The position numbers were made by a program, and so were the translations under genes. From assembly GCA_028565635.1 (NCBI GenBank), contig JAOXYB010040573.1, forward strand, positions 1-13,082: DNA of 13,082 nucleotides, in the 5' to 3' direction. The notes under the pieces are model-generated. The model searched no databases. It saw only the letters and a program-made list of their open reading frames with translations, and was not told where the DNA came from. This document shows, one piece after another, positions 9,085 through 13,082 of the stretch. How positions within the stretch are numbered: position 1 is the first letter of the stretch; each line of letters starts with the position of its first letter. Source of the DNA: Phoronis ovalis (lineage: Eukaryota > Phoronida > Phoronidae).

Positions 9085-10965
9085 TTACATGTATTTGAAT
9101 TTGAAGATACTGTCAGAGTCTACGTTAGCCACCAGTACATGGTGATCCTGGGTGACTGCCAGACCATGGGGAAAAGACATCCTGTCATCCTTACTATCAA
9201 TGCACCTGATGAACTCTCCAAGATATGAGAACATCTGGACATCTTTTCTGTTGCAGTCAGTGACAAAGATCTGATGATATTGATCTACAGCTATATGCAG
9301 AGGACCTTGAAACTGTCCATTCCCATAACCCTTTGTACCAAACTGATGCTTGAACTGACCTTGATAGTCAAGTATCTGAATACGATGGTTATTAAAATCA
9401 ACAACAATAATATCATCATCAGGACCTATGCACACTCCTTCTAGGCAGTCAAACTGTCCAGGTCCTGATCCTTCATTACTAAACCTGTGGAGTATATCAC
9501 CATCACGGGTCACAACACTGATGACGCTATCAGTATGATTGCATACAATATGACCACGACTGTTTACAGCTACTCCTGTAATGCCAGGCTTGCCAGTTAT
9601 AGTGAATTCTTTATTAATGTGTCCCTCAAGGCTATAAATTACTACTTCATTTGTGTAGTCGTTATCATCATCTTCCTTAGCACAGATAAGATCATTAAGC
9701 TGATAATTAACAGCCAGTGAACCAGGCATGAAGCCGTCCGTTTTCCAGTAAATGATATGGTCTCCACAGCTGTTCAGCTTCTGAATGCGATGATTACCCT
9801 GATCTGACACATACATCATACCTATTCTGTCTACAGCTATATACCATGTACCTATAAATTGCCCTGGACCAGATCCTCTCTTACCTATCTTAGCCACTGG
9901 TCTGTTAGTGATAGGATGATGACTGGCAGGTGTTGTTGGAGTTCTTGAAGAACTGGTTCTCGTATCATTATAAGGCTCCCTGTATGACAGTGTCGGTAGT
10001 ACTGTAGCACCTGAGGTGGTACTAGCTTTCAGATCTGTGTGAACCAGTTGGTAGGATAATGTAGGTGTTTCTATAGATTCCAGTGTTTTGCGTATTTCCA
10101 GTTTTATTTCTTTGCTGTGTTGCTTGATTTGTGCCATTGTTTGGTTATCAATGGTTAGTGATTGATTCATCAACTGATTTAGTTTGCTATCAAGCGCGTT
10201 ACTGCTTGACACATGCATCTTCGTTAACATGTCATCAGAATTGGCTGCCTGCTGATAGACGGATCCTAAGCTGTCCAGTGAGGCCAGGTGTATGTTTACG
10301 TATTCATCAATGGCCAGAGTAACTTGATTCTTAATAGCTTGTTTCTTATTTTTCAGCATGATTCCTACGTCATTACTTATTTGTTCAAACTGTCTATAGA
10401 TATCCGTCATATAGCGTTGCTTTGTCCTTCTTGCATTCTCTGATCTTAATGTCTGTGTTTTAGTTTTAATTTGTTTGAGATTTTTGTTGATTTTATCTTG
10501 GAAAGTTTCAGTGACAGTTTCAAGAAGATCGTGGTCATGTCCTTTATGTGAAGTAAACTGACACTTAACACATACGACCCGCTGGCAAGTTTTACACCAA
10601 ACTGTTAATGTTTCATTGTGTTCAGAACATAACTTAACTTTATTTTGTGTTAAAGCAAGTTGTTGAAATCTTTCAATTTCCTTGATGGTATCGATATAAA
10701 AACTGTACTGAAGCTTTTTTGCTCGTTTTGTAATGTGGTCTTTTTCAGTTTTAACATTATTTTGTTCTTCTGGAGATAGATTTGATAGAGTTGTGACCAG
10801 TTTACATTTATTAGGACAGTGAACTATACTCCCCTGTGCCATTTGAACGATACAGCTTAAACAGAGCGTATGATGACACGTTAACAGTTTGGGTTGATGG
10901 TCACCGTCATCGTAGAGTTCTGCACAGATGGGACATTCCAGGGGAGAGGGACCTGCTGTTGCCAT
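9085..10965 (-). CDS. TRIM-NHL protein (RING, B-box, coiled coil, NHL), probable E3 ubiquitin ligase
   Basis: Complete 626-residue protein in a single coding exon. The RING finger has ligands C11, C14, C30, H32, C35, C38, C50 and C54 (C3HC4 type). A single type-2 B-box has C113, H116, C124, C127, C132, C135, H140 and H143. A helical coiled-coil region runs about 148-300, followed by a Ser/Thr/Pro linker (about 312-350). Six NHL-type blades fill 357-626, with GSGPGQF at 364-370 and 499-505, SDQGNHRIQKLN at 387-398 and VDFNNHRIQILD at 522-533. This order is that of TRIM-NHL proteins (TRIM2/3, TRIM32, TRIM71); no filamin/Ig domain is present, which makes it more like TRIM32. The RING is expected to recruit an E2 enzyme and the NHL propeller to bind protein or RNA. 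All zinc ligands are intact, so it looks functional. Blade 2 carries an acidic insert, EDDDNDY (431-437). Orthology is not claimed, because invertebrates have many such paralogues. Confidence 0.95.
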   Translation of the reverse strand: MATAGPSPLECPICAELYDDGDHQPKLLTCHHTLCLSCIVQMAQGSIVHCPNKCKLVTTLSNLSPEEQNNVKTEKDHITKRAKKLQYSFYIDTIKEIERFQQLALTQNKVKLCSEHNETLTVWCKTCQRVVCVKCQFTSHKGHDHDLLETVTETFQDKINKNLKQIKTKTQTLRSENARRTKQRYMTDIYRQFEQISNDVGIMLKNKKQAIKNQVTLAIDEYVNIHLASLDSLGSVYQQAANSDDMLTKMHVSSSNALDSKLNQLMNQSLTIDNQTMAQIKQHSKEIKLEIRKTLESIETPTLSYQLVHTDLKASTTSGATVLPTLSYREPYNDTRTSSSRTPTTPASHHPITNRPVAKIGKRGSGPGQFIGTWYIAVDRIGMMYVSDQGNHRIQKLNSCGDHIIYWKTDGFMPGSLAVNYQLNDLICAKEDDDNDYTNEVVIYSLEGHINKEFTITGKPGITGVAVNSRGHIVCNHTDSVISVVTRDGDILHRFSNEGSGPGQFDCLEGVCIGPDDDIIVVDFNNHRIQILDYQGQFKHQFGTKGYGNGQFQGPLHIAVDQYHQIFVTDCNRKDVQMFSYLGEFIRCIDSKDDRMSFPHGLAVTQDHHVLVANVDSDSIFKFKYM

Positions 10966-10968
10966 TTT

Positions 10969-10978
10969 CTGAAAAAAG
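10969..10978 (-). other. 3' splice site just before the TRIM-NHL start codon
   Basis: On the minus strand the sequence is acttttttcag|aaaATG: a pyrimidine tract and CAG end 3 nt before the ATG at 10965-10963. This implies a 5' UTR intron with the whole coding sequence in the second (or later) exon. It also supports the chosen start, since translation cannot begin upstream in the same exon. The upstream non-coding exon was not located. Confidence 0.65.
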
Positions 10979-11374
10979 TAATGCCCTTTGAATTCAATAT
11001 ATTAATTACTCCAAAATATGGCCGAAACATTGAACTACGACATTTGTCCTTGCCTTACTGTGCTTGTTCGTGTTTTTTATCTACATAGTAAATTGAACAC
11101 AGGTATATACATGTACACATGCTAGGCAAGAAATGGTGTGAAGTAAAACATCACGTAAAGTTTTATTCTACACTAGCAAACAAACAAAGTGACAAATACA
11201 ATCTGTTTTAAAGTCAAGGTTGGTGCAAAAAATCATTGGATAATACTAAATTATTTAAAATAGTGGAACTTTTCAAACTATTAGAGTTCTTTTATTTGCT
11301 GAAATACTATATTTTATTGGTCCGTTATTTATTCCATTAGATTTTAAAAAAATTCTATTTCTGGTACGGAATGA
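10979..11374. other. Probable 5' UTR intron or upstream region of the TRIM gene
   Basis: AT-rich, no coding signal recognised. The TRIM promoter and first exon are probably here or further right, but no core promoter motif stands out. Confidence 0.45.
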
Positions 11375-11777
11375 CCGGGGTATACTGAAGATTTTTTGAC
11401 GACGGTGATGTGCCGCCCAACACAATCCACAATTTTAGTTTGTGGTAGCAAACCCAATCCAATTTTTTTGAAATTTTAGTGTAGTAATCCAAATTTTGTA
11501 AAATATGAGGGTAGCAATCCAAAATTTTAAAATATTTGAGTTTAGCAATCCATTTTTACTGACTGATACAAACCAAATTTCAAAATTTATTTGTGGATAC
11601 AAACCTAAAATTAATCCAAATTATTTGCTGTAAGCAGTGGGTAGCAATCCACATTTTTTACTATCTTTACGGTAGCAATCCAAAAAAATACAGTAAGAAG
11701 TATACAATCCAAATATAAAATTTTCAACTGGGTTGCATACTCCCACCAAAAAATAACTTGAGTACCCCTCCGGGACT
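11375..11777. mobile_element. Inverted-repeat element filled with a degenerate ~30-bp tandem array
   Basis: The ends are inverted: ggggtatactgaagattttttg (11377-11398) and caaaaaataacttgagtacccc (11747-11768), with small indels. The hexamer gaatga flanks both sides (11369-11374 and 11778-11783), a possible target-site duplication. The interior is an array of short units and has no coding capacity. It is most like a non-autonomous DNA element carrying internal tandem repeats. The superfamily is not recognised. Confidence 0.55.
11445..11730. repeat. Degenerate tandem array, unit about 30 bp
   Basis: The unit head gtagcaatcc or its variant gatacaaacc starts at 11445, 11481, 11511, 11542, 11565, 11596, 11641, 11672 and 11701. 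Most spacings are 29-31 bp, with 23, 36 and 45 as outliers. Each head is followed by an A/T-rich stretch (aaaattttgtaaaatat-like). Copies are well diverged, so the array is old. Confidence 0.8.
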
Positions 11778-12998
11778 GAATGAATTATGATATAGATGGC
11801 GCTGTTGCGACACCAGTCCGTATCAAGGCTGATCGCGACTAACTACATATTCACAGGGGTTACTATTTTCTTTATAACTTTTCAACGAATGAAGCTATTA
11901 ACCTGAAATTTGGACTGGTCATTTCTGAGACAGTGCTCTTCATAATTTTTATAAAATAAATGATTAAAAGCGACGTAATAATTAAAAACTATCCATTTTA
12001 CAGGGTTTTTATTTAAATCGTTTTTGTTACTAGAACGCATAAACTGATTTTTGTAAAATGTGGACAATCCACCTTGTCCGCATATAACTTTTGACTTTTA
12101 ATAACCACGCAACACAAACTACCATGCGTAATCTAGAATGTATTATGATTCCATCAAATTGTCGCCGTGTTTAACTGCACCTTGTTTTTTAGTATATGTT
12201 CACAGCAAGTAAGACGGTTTATAAATAAATAAAGATTTTTAGATGTTTCTTAGAAATGTGTCGTAATTACAGTCACCATGCCGGTAAATACCCAAACATA
12301 TCAACGGAAGCAGATTTTCCGCAGTTTGTTTCGTGTTGACACCTAGTGAGTAGGGTTCAAATACACAATTCTGACTCAATTTCTTTAAAACACATATATC
12401 CGTTATGGAGATGGTCGCTCTTAATGTTATATATAAGGATATGGATGTAGATTTACTTCCTTATTTTACTTACATTAAACAAACTATTAGTTGATGGGAC
12501 TATAATAACTAATCACTTTGCCATCTATTTTTCCTTGACAAATTTTTCCCCCTCGCTCATCCATCAGCTTTTATAAGTAAGCACTTTTTGCCATGATATT
12601 ATCGTGGATGTAAACATGGATATGTAACCTATTATAATAGGGTCTCAGCTTTTGTATAGCTCAGTTTAGGCAATGAATGCGCCATTTCTGCAAAAACGTG
12701 CTTATGAAAGGTTGCGCGCGTGGACCACAGTGGTATTAAACGATCACAAGACCAGGAGCAAACCTGTATGTAATAAAGCCATAAATAATATATGGTATCT
12801 TCAAGACCAATAAATAATTCCCGGAATCTGTCAAAGTCATTTGGCTTAGTCATGTATTAAGTAGATTACTGTGAGATTAGAATGCGTTGAGTTATATCGA
12901 GTGACATGTATATATTACACACGACTAAGCCAGGTGTTGGTCAATTATTTGTTATCATATATAGAAGTTCATTCCACAACCTATTATTGAGGGCTGTA
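11778..12998. other. Intergenic, nothing recognised
   Basis: AT-rich. A minus-strand frame at 12632-12853 (MTKPNDFDRFRELFIGLEDT at its start) has an in-frame stop two codons upstream and no known domain. No RNA gene was seen. Confidence 0.5.
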
Positions 12999-13082
12999 GG
13001 GGGGGGGGGGGGGGGGGCATCCCGGCCCGCTAGCTTTTGGTTTTTTTAGTCCGGGGAGCGGGCCACCATTGTCAGGGCTTTT
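12999..13082. repeat. 19-G run and GC-rich hairpin, probably the edge of a repeat cut by the window
   Basis: A run of 19 G (12999-13017) is followed by perfect 8-bp inverted arms ggcccgct (13024-13031) and agcgggcc (13057-13064). The GC-rich stretch contrasts sharply with its surroundings. The poly-G start resembles the element at 6126, but no clear shared sequence was found. Confidence 0.5.

Noticed and set aside
12350-12375. B-box-like gggttcaaatac suggesting a tRNA gene
   Set aside because: No A box at proper spacing and no cloverleaf stems.
12632-12853. 73-codon minus-strand frame beginning MTKPNDFDRFRELFIG
   Set aside because: No known domain, in-frame stop two codons upstream and no supporting neighbour exon. 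It could be a small exon but cannot be supported.

Overview
The window looks like a piece of an animal nuclear genome. It is AT-rich (estimated by eye), has split genes with GT..AG introns, poly(A) signals, a CA/TA microsatellite and several short decayed repeats, and shows no bacterial operon structure. A single-exon TRIM-NHL gene, an invertebrate-type haem peroxidase, a tRNA-derived SINE relic and short inverted-repeat elements together suggest a lophotrochozoan, most likely a bivalve mollusc. That taxonomic call is an inference.

Layout. Bases 304-4552 (+) hold the last five exons of an animal haem peroxidase. The catalytic N-terminal half lies upstream of the window. All five exons join in one uninterrupted frame ending at TAG 4550-4552, and AATAAA follows at 4657. 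Intron 1 holds a roughly 330-bp element with imperfect terminal inverted repeats. Intron 4 holds a second, rearranged copy, a possible alternative last exon, and one copy of a roughly 210-bp repeat whose partner lies just past the gene. Bases 4663-7855 are intergenic, with a microsatellite, a poly-G element built from a short recurring motif between small inverted repeats, and a SINE relic. At 7856-8003 is an orphan exon-like fragment that resembles the stretch before the TOG2 domain of XMAP215/CKAP5. Bases 9085-10965 (-) hold a complete 626-residue RING/B-box/coiled-coil/NHL protein in one exon, with a 3' splice site just before its ATG. Bases 11375-11777 hold an inverted-repeat element filled with about nine copies of a ~30-bp unit. 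The window ends in a 19-G run and a hairpin.

The peroxidase (oxidative chemistry, often extracellular) and the TRIM-NHL protein (probable cytoplasmic ubiquitin ligase) are separate transcription units on opposite strands. Nothing links them in a pathway. I found no convincing new biological system. The most unusual items are the two inverted-repeat elements with internal short-repeat arrays, the orphan CKAP5-like exon and the repeat-derived candidate exon in the peroxidase gene.
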